Part shown: one piece after another, positions 37,052 to 46,279 of the stretch | How positions within the stretch are numbered: the first letter of the stretch is position 1 | Layout of the letters: each line of letters begins with the position of its first letter | Origin: Neomegalonema perideroedes DSM 15528 | GTDB lineage: Bacteria > Pseudomonadota > Alphaproteobacteria > Rhodobacterales > Rhodobacteraceae | Reading direction: 5' to 3' | DNA length: 64,000 nt | Assembly (NCBI RefSeq): GCF_000374145.1 | Contig: NZ_KB893664.1 | Coordinates: 5,301 to 69,300, forward strand | The notes under the pieces: generated by a model | The model's database searches: none | Told to the model about the DNA's origin: nothing | The model's input: only the letters and a program-made list of their open reading frames with translations | Program-made: the position numbers and the translations under genes

Positions 37052-37075
37052 ATATGAGAAAATATCTCATATATG
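37049..37075. promoter_or_regulatory. perfect inverted repeat, operator of the XRE-cupin gene
   Basis: CATATATGAGA (37049-37059) and TCTCATATATG (37065-37075) form a perfect 11-bp inverted repeat with a 5-nt centre. The left arm includes the start codon of the minus-strand regulator gene. It lies in an AT-rich pocket of a GC-rich genome, as expected for a promoter/operator. The rest of the 185-bp gap (to 37236) has no other clear element. Confidence 0.8.
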
Positions 37076-37236
37076 AGAAATGCGCAAGCCTCTCCGGCCT
37101 ATGTTCGGGCGGAGGGCTCCGCATTGCTTTTTGCGCCCCGCCTCTGTATCTGACGCTTCGGGTCAGCCGAAAGCCATTTCCCGATTCCGCGTCGTTCCGC
37201 GCGGAAGCTCTCCCCTCTGGGAACAGGCTTCGGCAT

Positions 37237-37770
37237 ATGCATTTCGATCCGATCTCCCTCACCGAGCTTTATCTGGAGGAAGGCCGCAGGCTTCAGCTCA
37301 GATATCGGCGGCGCGGATTTTCAGCGGAGGAGGCGGCGGATCTCACGCAGGAGGCCTTCCTCAAGCTCTCGCAGACTCCGCCGGAGGACATCCGGGATCT
37401 GCGGGCCTATCTGCGCCGCATCGCGGAGAACCTCTTCTTCGACGCCCTGCGCCGCGCGCGACGGAGCCGGGAGGTCTTCCCCTCGGAAGCCTGCCTCAGC
37501 GAGGAGATCGCCGATCCCCGGCCCTCCGTCGAGGCGGCGCTGATCGCGCGCGAGGCGGAGGAGGCCCTCGACCATGCTCTGGCGGAATTGCCGCCGCGCT
37601 GCCGCGAGGTCGTGCGGCTGCATAAGTTCGAGGGGCTCAGCTATGTCGAGATCGCGCAGAAGATGGGCGTCTCCCGCAATACGGTGATGGTCCATATGGT
37701 CAAGGGCCTCGGCGCGCTGCGGCGCAGGCTGACCGAGGCCGAAGGCGAGGAAGAGGAGGAAGGAGACTGA
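37237..37770 (+). CDS. ECF sigma factor, FecI-like
   Basis: This encodes 177 residues. Region 2 is seen as YLEEGRRLQLRYRRRGFSAEEAADLTQEAFLKL and the following RAYLRRIAENLFFDALRRARR, and region 4 as LAELPPRCREVVRLHKFEGLSYVEIAQKMGVSRNTV (only cores matter here). The C-terminus is very acidic. The gene precedes a SIP gene and a TonB receptor with an STN signalling domain, the layout of an iron-starvation FecI system, yet no FecR anti-sigma gene is present. The ATG at 37237 is the first one giving a normal-length ECF factor. Confidence 0.87.
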   Translation: MHFDPISLTELYLEEGRRLQLRYRRRGFSAEEAADLTQEAFLKLSQTPPEDIRDLRAYLRRIAENLFFDALRRARRSREVFPSEACLSEEIADPRPSVEAALIAREAEEALDHALAELPPRCREVVRLHKFEGLSYVEIAQKMGVSRNTVMVHMVKGLGALRRRLTEAEGEEEEEGD

Positions 37771-37852
37771 GCCGCCGCGCGGATCGCTTGGCCGCCGGAG
37801 GTTTTTCTCCTAATCAGATTCAGCCCGCTCCCTCAACTCCCGCAGGACGCCG

Positions 37853-38821
37853 ATGAAATTTCGCACGACAGGTCTGGCGCGCAATGTGAAGCCCTCCGCC
37901 ATTCCCGGATTACTGGCTCATGCGGAGGAATGGGGCGCGCCCGCGACGCAGGAGGAGACCCGCATCCGGCTGGATCTCTGGGGGGCTCTGGCCTGCTTCA
38001 CCCCCGCCGGAGAGGGATTCGGGATCGAACTCAGCTCCGACGACGAATTATTCCTGCGCGCGCTTCAGGACGCCATAGCCGAGGCTTTCGCCCTGCATGA
38101 GGCGGAAGTCCTCTGGACGGATGTCGCGGAGGGCGCTTTGGCGCCGGGCCTCGCGCTGATGCGGGTGGCTTCGGCGGGGCTGCGGAGTCCGAATTTCCTG
38201 CGGCTGCGCGTCGAGGGGCCGGAGGCGCCGCGCTTCGCCGCCGAGCATGGCCTTCATTTCCGGCTGCTGCTGCCGCCGCAGGACCGGGCGCCCATCTGGC
38301 CGCGCGTCGGGCCGACGGGCCGCGTGATCTGGCCCAAGGGCGAGGATAGGATCCACGCGCCCGCCTACACCACGACGGATCAGGGCGAGGATTGGCTCGA
38401 ATTCGAGGTCTTCCGCCATGAGGGCAGCCCGACTTGCGCTTGGTTTGAGCGCGAGCCGCTCGGGCGGACATTGGGGATTTTGGGGCCGAACGGCGGGCTC
38501 TGTCCCGAGGGCGCGCCGCTTCTGCTCTTCGGCGACGAGACCGCCATTCCCGCCCTCTCCCGCATTTTGAGGCTCTCCGCGCAGCCCGAGGCCCGGGCCT
38601 GGATCTCCTGCGCGGCCCCGGAGGATCTGGGCGATCTGCGGCGAGATCCGCGCGCCGCGCTCTCGACGGATCTCCTCGCGGCTCTGGAGGCGGTCGAGAC
38701 GCCGAAGGGCGGCCATGTCTGGTTCGCGGCCCATGCCTCTCTGGCGCGGGCGGCGCGGGCGCATCTGCTGGGGAGGGGCTTGGCCAAAACGGAATTCACC
38801 GTCGCGGCCTATTGGGAATAA
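37853..38821 (+). CDS. siderophore-interacting protein (SIP) 1, degenerate flavin motif
   Basis: This encodes 322 residues. A DUF2218-like N-terminal domain (about 1-90) is followed by a SIP ferredoxin-reductase-like domain with FRLLLPP, a Rossmann region FGDETAIPALSRIL and a C-terminal AAYWE. SIPs are cytoplasmic flavoproteins that reduce ferric siderophores to release iron. The usual R-x-Y-[ST]-x-R flavin motif reads PAYTTT here, without either Arg, while the two paralogues in this window keep YTIR. Flavin affinity or substrate may therefore differ. It sits 82 bp after the ECF gene and before the TonB receptor gene. Confidence 0.87.
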   Translation: MKFRTTGLARNVKPSAIPGLLAHAEEWGAPATQEETRIRLDLWGALACFTPAGEGFGIELSSDDELFLRALQDAIAEAFALHEAEVLWTDVAEGALAPGLALMRVASAGLRSPNFLRLRVEGPEAPRFAAEHGLHFRLLLPPQDRAPIWPRVGPTGRVIWPKGEDRIHAPAYTTTDQGEDWLEFEVFRHEGSPTCAWFEREPLGRTLGILGPNGGLCPEGAPLLLFGDETAIPALSRILRLSAQPEARAWISCAAPEDLGDLRRDPRAALSTDLLAALEAVETPKGGHVWFAAHASLARAARAHLLGRGLAKTEFTVAAYWE

Positions 38822-38980
38822 AGGGATTCTCCCGGTTTTCGTCTCGGCCTCCGAAAAAAATTCCGCAGGCGCGAAAAAAATCCGACGATTCCAGTAATGC
38901 TTTTTCCCAGTCCCGGCGTCTCTCTCATCAGGAGGGGGCGCGTCTCTGGCGTCCCGAACCAGAAAAAACTGGGATATGGC

Positions 38981-41404
38981 ATGACTGAGATGGCGAAGAA
39001 GGCGGCGAAAGCGCGGCGGGCGCGGCTGCTGGCCTTGCTGACGACCTGCGCGGCTTTAAGTTTGGCGGGGGCTCCCGCCCGGGCGCAGACCGGAGGGCAA
39101 GCCGTCGGAGTCTTTCCGGTCGCCATCCCGGCGCAGCCTTTAGATTCGGCTTTGGCGGCCTTCGCGCTCCAGACCGGGGTTCAGGCCTATGTCGCGCCCG
39201 AGGAGGCCGCAGGCCGCGCTTCCGCCGGGGCGCAGGGCGACCTCACCCCCGAGGCGGCCTTGACGGCTCTGCTCTCCGGGACGGGCCTGACCTTCGCCTT
39301 CTCCGGCCCGAACGCCGCGACCATCTCCGCCGCGCCGGTTCAGGCGGCGCCGGCTCCGATCCTGCTGGACACGATCTACGTCGGCGGCGCGGGGAGCACT
39401 TGGGCGCCGGTGGCGGGGATCGTGGCGCATCGCACCGGCACGGGCTCGAAAACCGACGCCGAGGTCATCGACGTTCCCGCCTCGGTCTCGGTGATCACCG
39501 CCGACGAGCTGAAGGCGCGCGGCGTGAACGATCTGGACGGCGCGCTGAACTACACCGCGGGCGTCTCGACCAATCTGTATGGCGGCGACGAGCGTTATGA
39601 TTTCGTGGCGATCCGCGGCTTCAATCAGACGACCTCGGGCATTTATCGCGACGGCCTGCCGGTGCGCACCTATAACCTGACCGGCGGGCGCGTCGAGCCT
39701 TATGGCGTGGAGCGCGTCGAGGTTCTGAAAGGCTCCACCTCGACGCTCTACGGCGCGAATAATCCGGGCGGTCTGGTCAATATGATCACCAAGCGCCCGG
39801 TGGATTATAAATTCGGCGAAGTCTACGCCACGGGCGGCGAGGATCATCTGGAGGTCGGCGCCGATTTCGGCGGGCCGCTGGACGCCGAAGGCGTCTTCAC
39901 CTATCGCCTGACCGCCAAGAAGCAGGATTCCACTTCGCCCAACGGCGTCTCATCGGATGATCGGCTGTATCTGGCTCCGGCCCTGACCTGGAAGCCCACC
40001 GACCGCACCGCCCTGACCATTATGGCCGATTACAACGACCGCGGCGGCTCCAACCGCTATGGAATTCCGCGCGGTTCGGGAATCGATCCTTGGACCTTCC
40101 TCGGAGAGCCGGATTTCGAGACCAACGACACCACCGAATGGGGCGTCGGCTTCGCCTTCGAGCATGATTTCTCAAACGGCCTCGTCTTCCGCTCGCATGG
40201 CCGCCATACGGAGTTGGATCTCCTTAGCGAAAACGTCTATGCGGCGGGGAACCGCTCTCCCGACGTCGGGCGTCTGGCCTGGCGGGTCGACGGCGATCTG
40301 AGCCGCGACTCCATCGACGCCCATGTGCAATACGACCTCGGCTTCGGGCGCGTCAAAAGCCGGACCCTGATCGGCGCCGACTACACCACGGCCGAAACCT
40401 TCGAAGAGATCGAGCAAGGAACGGCGGGCGGCCTCGGCGATCTCGCCAATCCGGTTTATTGCGGGCGCGCCTGCGTGACCCTCCGGCCTTATTACAAGCT
40501 GGCGACTGAAGAAGAGACCTGGGGCGTCTACGCGCAGGAGGAGCTGACGCTCGACGACCGCTGGATCCTGACGCTCGGCGCGCGCTATGACGAGGTCGAA
40601 GCCACGGCGACGCAGATCTACGGCTTCTTCAGCCTTCCGGTCCCCATCGAGGAGCAGGCCGTCACGCTGCGCGGCGGTCTGACCTATAAGGTCGACGAAG
40701 ATCTCTCGATTTACGGAACCTATTCGGAATCCTTCACGCCGGTCCTGCCGAGCAATCAATTCGCCATGCTCATGACCGAGAGCGAGCCCATGATGGGCGA
40801 AATGTACGAATTGGGCGTCAAATGGCGTCCGCCGGGGGTGAACGGCCTGTTCTCGGCGGCGGTCTATGATCTGACCCAAACCAACGTTCCGCGCTATAAG
40901 CAGTTCAGCGGCCCGCCCTATTTCGGCATCGAGCAGGACGGCGAGGTCCGCAGCCGCGGCGTCGAGCTGGAGGGCAAGGCCGAACTCACCGACCGGACGA
41001 ACCTCACCCTCGCTTATAGCTACACCGACGCCGAGGTCACGAAATCCGCCTCGGGAGCCTATGACGGAACCCGGCCGATGTTCATCCCCGAGCATACGGC
41101 CTCGCTCTGGCTGGACCACACCATTCCCGGCGCCGGAGCGCGCGGCGACGTCACGCTGGGCCTTGGCGCGCGTTATGTCGGCTCGCGCTTCGCCAATGAG
41201 AACAACACCTTCAAGCTGGACCCCTATGTGGTCTTCGACGCCATGGCGAAATATCAGATCACCGAAAACACGGCTCTGACGCTGAACGTCGAAAACCTCT
41301 TCGACAAGGAATACGTCAGCCACGTCGAGACTTGGAGCGAGCCGGACACCGAATTCTACGGAACGCCTCAGACCTTCCGGCTTTCGCTGCGGCATACATG
41401 GTGA
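38981..41404 (+). CDS. TonB-dependent siderophore receptor with STN signalling domain
   Basis: This encodes 807 residues. A signal peptide (LLALLTTCAALSLAGAPARA) is followed by an STN domain (about 45-120; IPAQPLDSALAAFALQTGVQ), the mark of receptors that signal to an anti-sigma/ECF pair. Then come the plug (VSVITADELKARGVNDLDGAL; VERVEVLKGSTSTLYGANNPGG) and the barrel, ending in a C-terminal aromatic segment FRLSLRHTW. Plug motifs fit ferric-siderophore receptors of the FhuA/FpvA type. The start could also be an ATG three codons later. It overlaps fhuC by 7 nt and heads the fhu transport genes. Confidence 0.9.
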   Translation: MTEMAKKAAKARRARLLALLTTCAALSLAGAPARAQTGGQAVGVFPVAIPAQPLDSALAAFALQTGVQAYVAPEEAAGRASAGAQGDLTPEAALTALLSGTGLTFAFSGPNAATISAAPVQAAPAPILLDTIYVGGAGSTWAPVAGIVAHRTGTGSKTDAEVIDVPASVSVITADELKARGVNDLDGALNYTAGVSTNLYGGDERYDFVAIRGFNQTTSGIYRDGLPVRTYNLTGGRVEPYGVERVEVLKGSTSTLYGANNPGGLVNMITKRPVDYKFGEVYATGGEDHLEVGADFGGPLDAEGVFTYRLTAKKQDSTSPNGVSSDDRLYLAPALTWKPTDRTALTIMADYNDRGGSNRYGIPRGSGIDPWTFLGEPDFETNDTTEWGVGFAFEHDFSNGLVFRSHGRHTELDLLSENVYAAGNRSPDVGRLAWRVDGDLSRDSIDAHVQYDLGFGRVKSRTLIGADYTTAETFEEIEQGTAGGLGDLANPVYCGRACVTLRPYYKLATEEETWGVYAQEELTLDDRWILTLGARYDEVEATATQIYGFFSLPVPIEEQAVTLRGGLTYKVDEDLSIYGTYSESFTPVLPSNQFAMLMTESEPMMGEMYELGVKWRPPGVNGLFSAAVYDLTQTNVPRYKQFSGPPYFGIEQDGEVRSRGVELEGKAELTDRTNLTLAYSYTDAEVTKSASGAYDGTRPMFIPEHTASLWLDHTIPGAGARGDVTLGLGARYVGSRFANENNTFKLDPYVVFDAMAKYQITENTALTLNVENLFDKEYVSHVETWSEPDTEFYGTPQTFRLSLRHTW

Positions 41405-42198
41405 GCGAAGCCGTCTCCTCCGAAGCCGGCGCCTTCCGTTTGGAGGGCGTCGGTCTTTCCGTTCAGGGCCGCGAGATCCTGCGCGGGGTCGGGTTGTCCT
41501 TTCCGAAGGGCCGCATGACCGCGCTGCTCGGACATAACGGATCGGGCAAATCCAGCCTTTTGCGCATCATGGCGCGCCGCGCCGAAGCCACGCGCGGCGC
41601 CGTGCTGTGGGATGGACGGGCGGTCGGCGCCTTCGGCGAGCGCGCCTTCGCCCGCCAGGTCGCCTGGCTGCCGCAGGAGATGGGAGCGGCGCCGGGCATG
41701 ACCCTGCGCGAACTCGTCGCCTGCGGCCGCTATCCCTGGCATGGCCCCCTTGGGCGCTTCACTGAAGAGGACGGCCGCAAGGTCGCCGCCGGAATCGAGG
41801 CGGTGGGTTTGGGCGGCTTCGAGGAGCGTTTCGTGCAGACCCTCTCTGGCGGCGAGCGTCAAAGGGCCTGGATCGCCATGATGCTGGCTCAGGACGCCAG
41901 ATGTCTGCTGCTCGACGAGCCCACCGCCGCGCTGGACGTGGCGCATCAGGTGGAGGTTCTGTCTTTGCTGCGCGGGCTCTCGCAAGAGAAGGGGCTGACG
42001 GTGGTGGTCGTCATGCATGAGGTGAACATGGCGGCGCGCTTCTGCGATCTGATCCATGCGCTGAAGGGCGGCGAGGTCGTCGCGAGCGGCCCGGCCGCCG
42101 AAATCATGACCCCCGAAACCCTCCGTCTGATCTACGACGTGGAGATGAACGTGACCCATCCGCCGGGCCGGGAAGCGCCCATCGCCTATGTCGTTTGA
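41398..42198 (+). CDS. fhuC: ferric hydroxamate-type ABC ATPase FhuC
   Basis: This encodes 266 residues with Walker A GHNGSGKS, Q-loop LPQE, signature LSGGERQRAWIAMML and Walker B CLLLDEPTAALDVAHQ; it is an FhuC/FepC-type ATPase (GRYPWHGPLGRF is a typical stretch). It powers import of ferric siderophore by FhuB. The ATG at 41398 overlaps the receptor stop by 7 nt (a GTG at 41401 is the next option), and its end overlaps fhuD by 11 nt. The order receptor-C-D-B is that of the classic fhu operon. Confidence 0.9.
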   Translation: MVSEAVSSEAGAFRLEGVGLSVQGREILRGVGLSFPKGRMTALLGHNGSGKSSLLRIMARRAEATRGAVLWDGRAVGAFGERAFARQVAWLPQEMGAAPGMTLRELVACGRYPWHGPLGRFTEEDGRKVAAGIEAVGLGGFEERFVQTLSGGERQRAWIAMMLAQDARCLLLDEPTAALDVAHQVEVLSLLRGLSQEKGLTVVVVMHEVNMAARFCDLIHALKGGEVVASGPAAEIMTPETLRLIYDVEMNVTHPPGREAPIAYVV

Positions 42199-43084
42199 TC
42201 CTTCCTCCCTGACGCGCCGCGCGCTGCTCGCGGCGGCGCCTGCGGCGGGGCTGCTCGGCCTCGCTCCGGCTCTCGCGCAGGGCGCGCCCCGCGTGGTCAG
42301 CCTTGATTACGGCCTCTCCTCGACTTTGCTCGGGCTGGGCGCGCCCCCGGTCGGGATCTCGGAATTGGCGGGCTGGAGCGAATGGGTCGTCGAGCCCGCC
42401 ATGCCGCCCGGAGTCGCGGAATTGGGGATCTCCTCTGAGCCCAATCTGGAGGTTCTGGCGAGGCTCAAGCCGGATCTGATCCTCGCGACCTCATGGCTGG
42501 ACGCGCAGATTCCGCGTCTGGAGCGTTTCGCCCCCGTGCTGCGTCTGGAGACCTTCATCTGGACCGGAACGCCGATCCTCGAAGCGGCGATCTCGGCCAC
42601 GCGCGCCGTGGCGGCGCGGATCGGCCGCGAGGTCGAAGCCGAGGCGCTGTTGGACCGCATGGAGGAGGTTTTCGCCGAATCCCGCGCGCGTCTGGCGGGG
42701 CGCGCGCGCAAATCCGCGGCGCTGATTCATTTCTGGGATTCCCGCCATGTGCGGATCAGCGCCGACCCGAGCCTGTTCAACGACGTTCTGCTGCGGATCG
42801 GCGTCAGGAACGCATGGCCGGAATCGACCGGGCCTTGGGGTTTTCAGACTCTGCCCGTCGAGGAGTTGTCCCGCATCTCTGATCCCGAGGCCCTGTTGCT
42901 GGTCTTTGAGCCGGTTCCGAAGGACGTCTTCAGAACGCTCGACCGCAGCCCGCTCTGGCGCGCTTTGCCCATCGCGCAGCCGGGGCGCATCCGGCCTCTG
43001 CCGCCCGTGCTGCTCTTCGGCATGGTCAATGAGGCGATGCGCTTCGCCCGCCTCGTGACGGAAGCCATGGAGGCCGAGGCATGA
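42188..43084 (+). CDS. fhuD: siderophore-binding periplasmic protein FhuD
   Basis: This encodes 298 residues. The N-terminus SLTRRALLAAAPAAGLLGLA has twin Arg before the hydrophobic stretch, so export is probably by Tat. A class III binding-protein fold follows: VVSLDYGLSSTLLGLG, then LKPDLILATSW, a long helix and VLLFGMVNEAMRFARLV. It carries ferric siderophore from the outer-membrane receptor to FhuB. It overlaps both fhuC (11 nt) and fhuB (4 nt). Confidence 0.9.
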   Translation: MSFDPSSLTRRALLAAAPAAGLLGLAPALAQGAPRVVSLDYGLSSTLLGLGAPPVGISELAGWSEWVVEPAMPPGVAELGISSEPNLEVLARLKPDLILATSWLDAQIPRLERFAPVLRLETFIWTGTPILEAAISATRAVAARIGREVEAEALLDRMEEVFAESRARLAGRARKSAALIHFWDSRHVRISADPSLFNDVLLRIGVRNAWPESTGPWGFQTLPVEELSRISDPEALLLVFEPVPKDVFRTLDRSPLWRALPIAQPGRIRPLPPVLLFGMVNEAMRFARLVTEAMEAEA

Positions 43085-45036
43085 GCGGCGGAATTCGTCT
43101 TCTCCCGGCGCTGGCTCTTTTGATCGGGATTTCGGCTGCGGCGGCCCTGCTCTGGACGCTGATCGCGCCCGGCCTTCTCGCGCCCGAGGTCTCCGGCTAT
43201 GACGCCGCGCGGATGCGGCTGCTGCACTCCACGCTTCCCCGGCTGGCGACGGCGCTGATCGCGGGCTTCGCCCTTTCGCTGGCGGGGGCCTTGCTGCAAC
43301 AGGTCTTGCGCAATCCTCTGGCCTCGCCGACGACTTTGGGCGTTTCGGCGGGGGCGCATCTGGCCTTGGCCGTGGCGATGCTGTTTTTCCCGGTCCTGCT
43401 CGGTTTAGGCCGCGACGTCGTGGCGCTCGTCGGCGCGGGACTGGCGGCGGCGCTGGTCATGGCTCTGGGCGCGCGGCGCGGCTTCTCGCCGCTGACGCTG
43501 GTGCTTTCGGGGCTGGTGATCGGCCTCTGGAGCGGCGCGCTCGCCGCCGTGCTGATCTATCTCAACGACCGCCGCATGGTGAGCCTCTTCATCTGGGGCG
43601 CGGGCTCTCTGGCGACCCAGAGCTGGGAGGCGCCGCTCGCGCTGCTCTGGAAGACCGGGCTGTTGGCTCTGGCCTGCGGCTTTCTGCTGCGGCCTCTGAC
43701 GCTGCTGGAGCTGGGCGACGAAGAGGCTTCGGCCCTCGGGCTGAAATTGGGGCGGACGCGGTTCCTCGCGCTGGCTCTGGCGGTGGGGCTCTCGGCCCTC
43801 GTGACCAGCGCGGTGGGGGTGATCGGCTTCATCGGACTCGTCGCGCCGCTGCTGGCGCGGCTTCTGGGCGCGCGGAGGGTTCCGGCGCTTTTGCTGTCTT
43901 CGGGGCTGATCGGCGCTTTGCTGCTCCTGACGACGGACGCCCTGTTGCAGATCGTCGCGGGGATGTTCAGCGATCTGCTGCCGACGGGCGCCGTCACGGC
44001 GATTTTCGGCTCGCCGCTCTTGCTCCTGCTGCTGTCGCGGCTGAAGATCCGCCGCGAGGCCTTCGTCCGCGCCCCGCCTGCGCCGCCGCGCAGAGGCGAC
44101 CTGAGAACGGGCTTCGCGCTGCTCTGCGCCGCTTTGGCGGTTCTGCTGGTTCTGGCGCTCTTCCTCGGGCGCGAGACGGGCGGCGGCTGGAGCTTCGGCG
44201 CGGAGATGCTGTCTTTACGGGCGCCGCGGGTCTTCTCGGCTTTGGCGGCGGGGGCGATGCTGGCGGTTTCGGGCTTGCTGCTCCAGCGCCTCACCGGCAA
44301 TGAGATGGCCAGCCCGGAGGTTCTGGGGGTCAGCTCCGGCGCGACTCTGGGTCTGGCGCTCGGCGTCTTCCTGCTGGCGACGCCCGGATTCGCCGCGCAG
44401 CTCGGATTCGCGGGGCTAGGAGCCTTCGCCGTGCTGGCGGCCATTCTGATCTCGACCCGCCGCTCGGCTCTCGCGCCGGAGCGGGTGTTGTTGGTCGGCA
44501 TAGCTTTGAGCGCTTTGGTCGACGCTCTGGTCGGGCTGATGGCCGCCACGGGAGATCCGCGCGCCCTGACGATCCTGCGCTGGATGAGCGGCTCGACCTA
44601 TGGCGCCGAGGCTTCGGGCGCCGCGCTGCTCTGCGGCGCGGCCGTGGTTCTGATCCTTCCGGCGCTTCTGGCGCGGCGCTGGCTGGATCTTCTGCCTCTG
44701 GGGCCGGAGACGGCTTCGGCTCTCGGGATTCCGGTGCGCTCCGCGCGGCTTCGGCTCTTCGCTTTGGCGGGGGCTCTGAGCGCGACGGCGACGCTCGGCC
44801 TCGGGCCTCTGAGCTTCGTCGGGCTGATGGCGCCGCATCTGGCGCGCGAACTGGGCTTCTCCCGCGCGGCCTCTCAGACGGCGGCCGCCGCGCTGACCGG
44901 GGCGGGGCTGATGGTCGCCGCCGACTGGATCGGCCGGACGGTCGTCTTCCCCTGGCAGATTCCCGCCGGTTTGACGGCGGCTCTGCTGGGCGCGCCCTTC
45001 TTGATTCTTCTGCTCTTCAGGCGAGGCCGAACATGA
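43081..45036 (+). CDS. fhuB: fused siderophore ABC permease FhuB
   Basis: This encodes 651 residues made of two FecCD-type permease halves in one chain (about 1-325 and 345-651), each with about ten hydrophobic helices. Paired family motifs occur twice, for example NPLASPTTLGVSAGA in the first half and NEMASPEVLGVSSGA in the second, and GFIGLVAPLLAR against SFVGLMAPHLAR. Fusion of both halves is the mark of FhuB and distinguishes it from FecCD or FepDG. It is coupled by 4-nt overlaps to fhuD and to the following SIP gene. Confidence 0.93.
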   Translation: MSGGIRLLPALALLIGISAAAALLWTLIAPGLLAPEVSGYDAARMRLLHSTLPRLATALIAGFALSLAGALLQQVLRNPLASPTTLGVSAGAHLALAVAMLFFPVLLGLGRDVVALVGAGLAAALVMALGARRGFSPLTLVLSGLVIGLWSGALAAVLIYLNDRRMVSLFIWGAGSLATQSWEAPLALLWKTGLLALACGFLLRPLTLLELGDEEASALGLKLGRTRFLALALAVGLSALVTSAVGVIGFIGLVAPLLARLLGARRVPALLLSSGLIGALLLLTTDALLQIVAGMFSDLLPTGAVTAIFGSPLLLLLLSRLKIRREAFVRAPPAPPRRGDLRTGFALLCAALAVLLVLALFLGRETGGGWSFGAEMLSLRAPRVFSALAAGAMLAVSGLLLQRLTGNEMASPEVLGVSSGATLGLALGVFLLATPGFAAQLGFAGLGAFAVLAAILISTRRSALAPERVLLVGIALSALVDALVGLMAATGDPRALTILRWMSGSTYGAEASGAALLCGAAVVLILPALLARRWLDLLPLGPETASALGIPVRSARLRLFALAGALSATATLGLGPLSFVGLMAPHLARELGFSRAASQTAAAALTGAGLMVAADWIGRTVVFPWQIPAGLTAALLGAPFLILLLFRRGRT

Positions 45037-46142
45037 CCCAGCTTTCTGAATCCCCGGAGAGGCTCCGCAGCCGCGCCGTGATCCTCCTCGAAGAGCCGGA
45101 GCGCGTCTTGCGCGAAGTGCTCGCGCATATGACCGAGCACGCCGAGGTCACGCTCACCGAGAGCGGCGCCTTGCTGGAGAGCCCTTTCGGCTCGGTGTCT
45201 GTGGAGCGCTTTTCGGATCGGGTCTTCGTCGAGGCGGCCGCGGAATCGCCGGAGATCCTCGCGCTGATTCAAGCCTTCGTCGCCGAACACGTCCATGAAT
45301 TCGCCGGAGAAGAGACGGCGGTGGAATGGTCGGGCGATGGAACGGGCGGGGTGGGGGCGGAGCTTCCGCCCGCCAAATTCCGTCTGGCGCGAGTCCTGCG
45401 GGCTTTCGACCTGACGCCCCGCATGCGCCGTTTGGTCTTCGCCTGCGAGGATCCGAGCCTCTATGCGGAGGGGGCGGGCTATCACATCCGGCTTTTCCCG
45501 CCGCCGGAGCAGGGCGCCCCGCGCTGGCCGAAGCCGAAGCCCGACGGAAAGCCCGATTGGCCGATCGGAGAAGCGCTTCCGGTCAACCGCGTCTATACGA
45601 TCCGCGCGGCGGATCGGGTCGCCGGGACGATCTCGGTGGATTTCGCGCTGCATGAGGGCGGGGCTTCTCCCGGCGCGGATTTCGCCCGCAAGGCGCTTCC
45701 CGGCGCGGAGGTCGGGTTGATGGGGCCGGGCGGCGACGGCCTGCCTCAGGCGGAGAGGCTGATCCTGTTCGGCGACGAATCCGCCGCGCCCGCCATCGCG
45801 CGGATGCTTGAGGAATCGCCGCCGGAAGCCGAAATCGAGGCTTTCATCGAAGTCGCCGACGCCGGAGAAGAGCAGGATCTGGTCTCTTTGGCGCGGGCGC
45901 GGGTGGTCTGGCTGCGTCGGGGCGCGGCCTCGCCGGGGCGCTCGGGGCTGCTGGAGGCGGCTCTGGAGGCGCGTCTGGCGGAAGGCGGGCTGGAAGGCGC
46001 CTTCATCTGGGCGGGCTGCGAAAAGGCCGTCGCGGCGCGGATGCGCAAGATCACGGCCTCCGTCGCGCCGCAGATGAAAAGACGTGCGCGTCTCTACGCC
46101 TATTGGGAGCTTGGATCTCAATCCGATGGAAAAGCCACATAG
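45033..46142 (+). CDS. siderophore-interacting protein (SIP) 2 with DUF2218 domain
   Basis: This encodes 369 residues. The first 95 residues are a DUF2218 domain (RSRAVILLEEPERVLREVLA; HEFAGE). The SIP flavoreductase part follows with PRMRRLVFACEDPS, the intact flavin motif RVYTIR, LMGPGGDG, FGDESAAPAIARML and a terminal AYWE. It probably reduces the ferric siderophore imported by the FhuCDB system, to whose last gene it is coupled by a 4-nt overlap. It is closest in layout to the SIP genes at 37853 and 51912, which suggests they are paralogues. Confidence 0.9.
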   Translation: MTQLSESPERLRSRAVILLEEPERVLREVLAHMTEHAEVTLTESGALLESPFGSVSVERFSDRVFVEAAAESPEILALIQAFVAEHVHEFAGEETAVEWSGDGTGGVGAELPPAKFRLARVLRAFDLTPRMRRLVFACEDPSLYAEGAGYHIRLFPPPEQGAPRWPKPKPDGKPDWPIGEALPVNRVYTIRAADRVAGTISVDFALHEGGASPGADFARKALPGAEVGLMGPGGDGLPQAERLILFGDESAAPAIARMLEESPPEAEIEAFIEVADAGEEQDLVSLARARVVWLRRGAASPGRSGLLEAALEARLAEGGLEGAFIWAGCEKAVAARMRKITASVAPQMKRRARLYAYWELGSQSDGKAT

Positions 46143-46184
46143 AGTTTCTTGACGGAATCAGTAAGAAATTATAGGCGAGACTAT

Positions 46185-46210
46185 CCTTTGGGCGCGCCCA
46201 AGGGATTTTT
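46185..46210 (+). terminator. intrinsic terminator after the fhu/SIP unit
   Basis: A palindromic stem centred on TTGGGCGCGCCCAA (46188-46201) extends by three further pairs, one a wobble, and is followed by GATTTTT. It lies about 45 bp after the SIP2 stop and 70 bp before the next receptor gene, so it separates the two iron units. A second small inverted repeat, ATAG-GCGAGA-CTAT, lies just upstream (46171-46184). Confidence 0.65.
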
Positions 46211-46279
46211 CGAGCCAGCTTCCTGATCGACGCCAGCCGCAAACAGCATCGACCTTCGAAAAGGGTCGGGGAGGATTCC

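Noticed and set aside
38840-38960. FecI- or PvdS-type promoter before the TonB receptor
   Set aside because: An AAT and a CGT lie about 18 bp apart, but spacing and flanks do not fit the known iron-starvation sigma promoter well enough.
46149-46184. Fur, Irr or RirA box upstream of the heme-type receptor
   Set aside because: There is a TTGACG box and a short ATAG/CTAT inverted repeat, but neither matches a known iron-regulator consensus.
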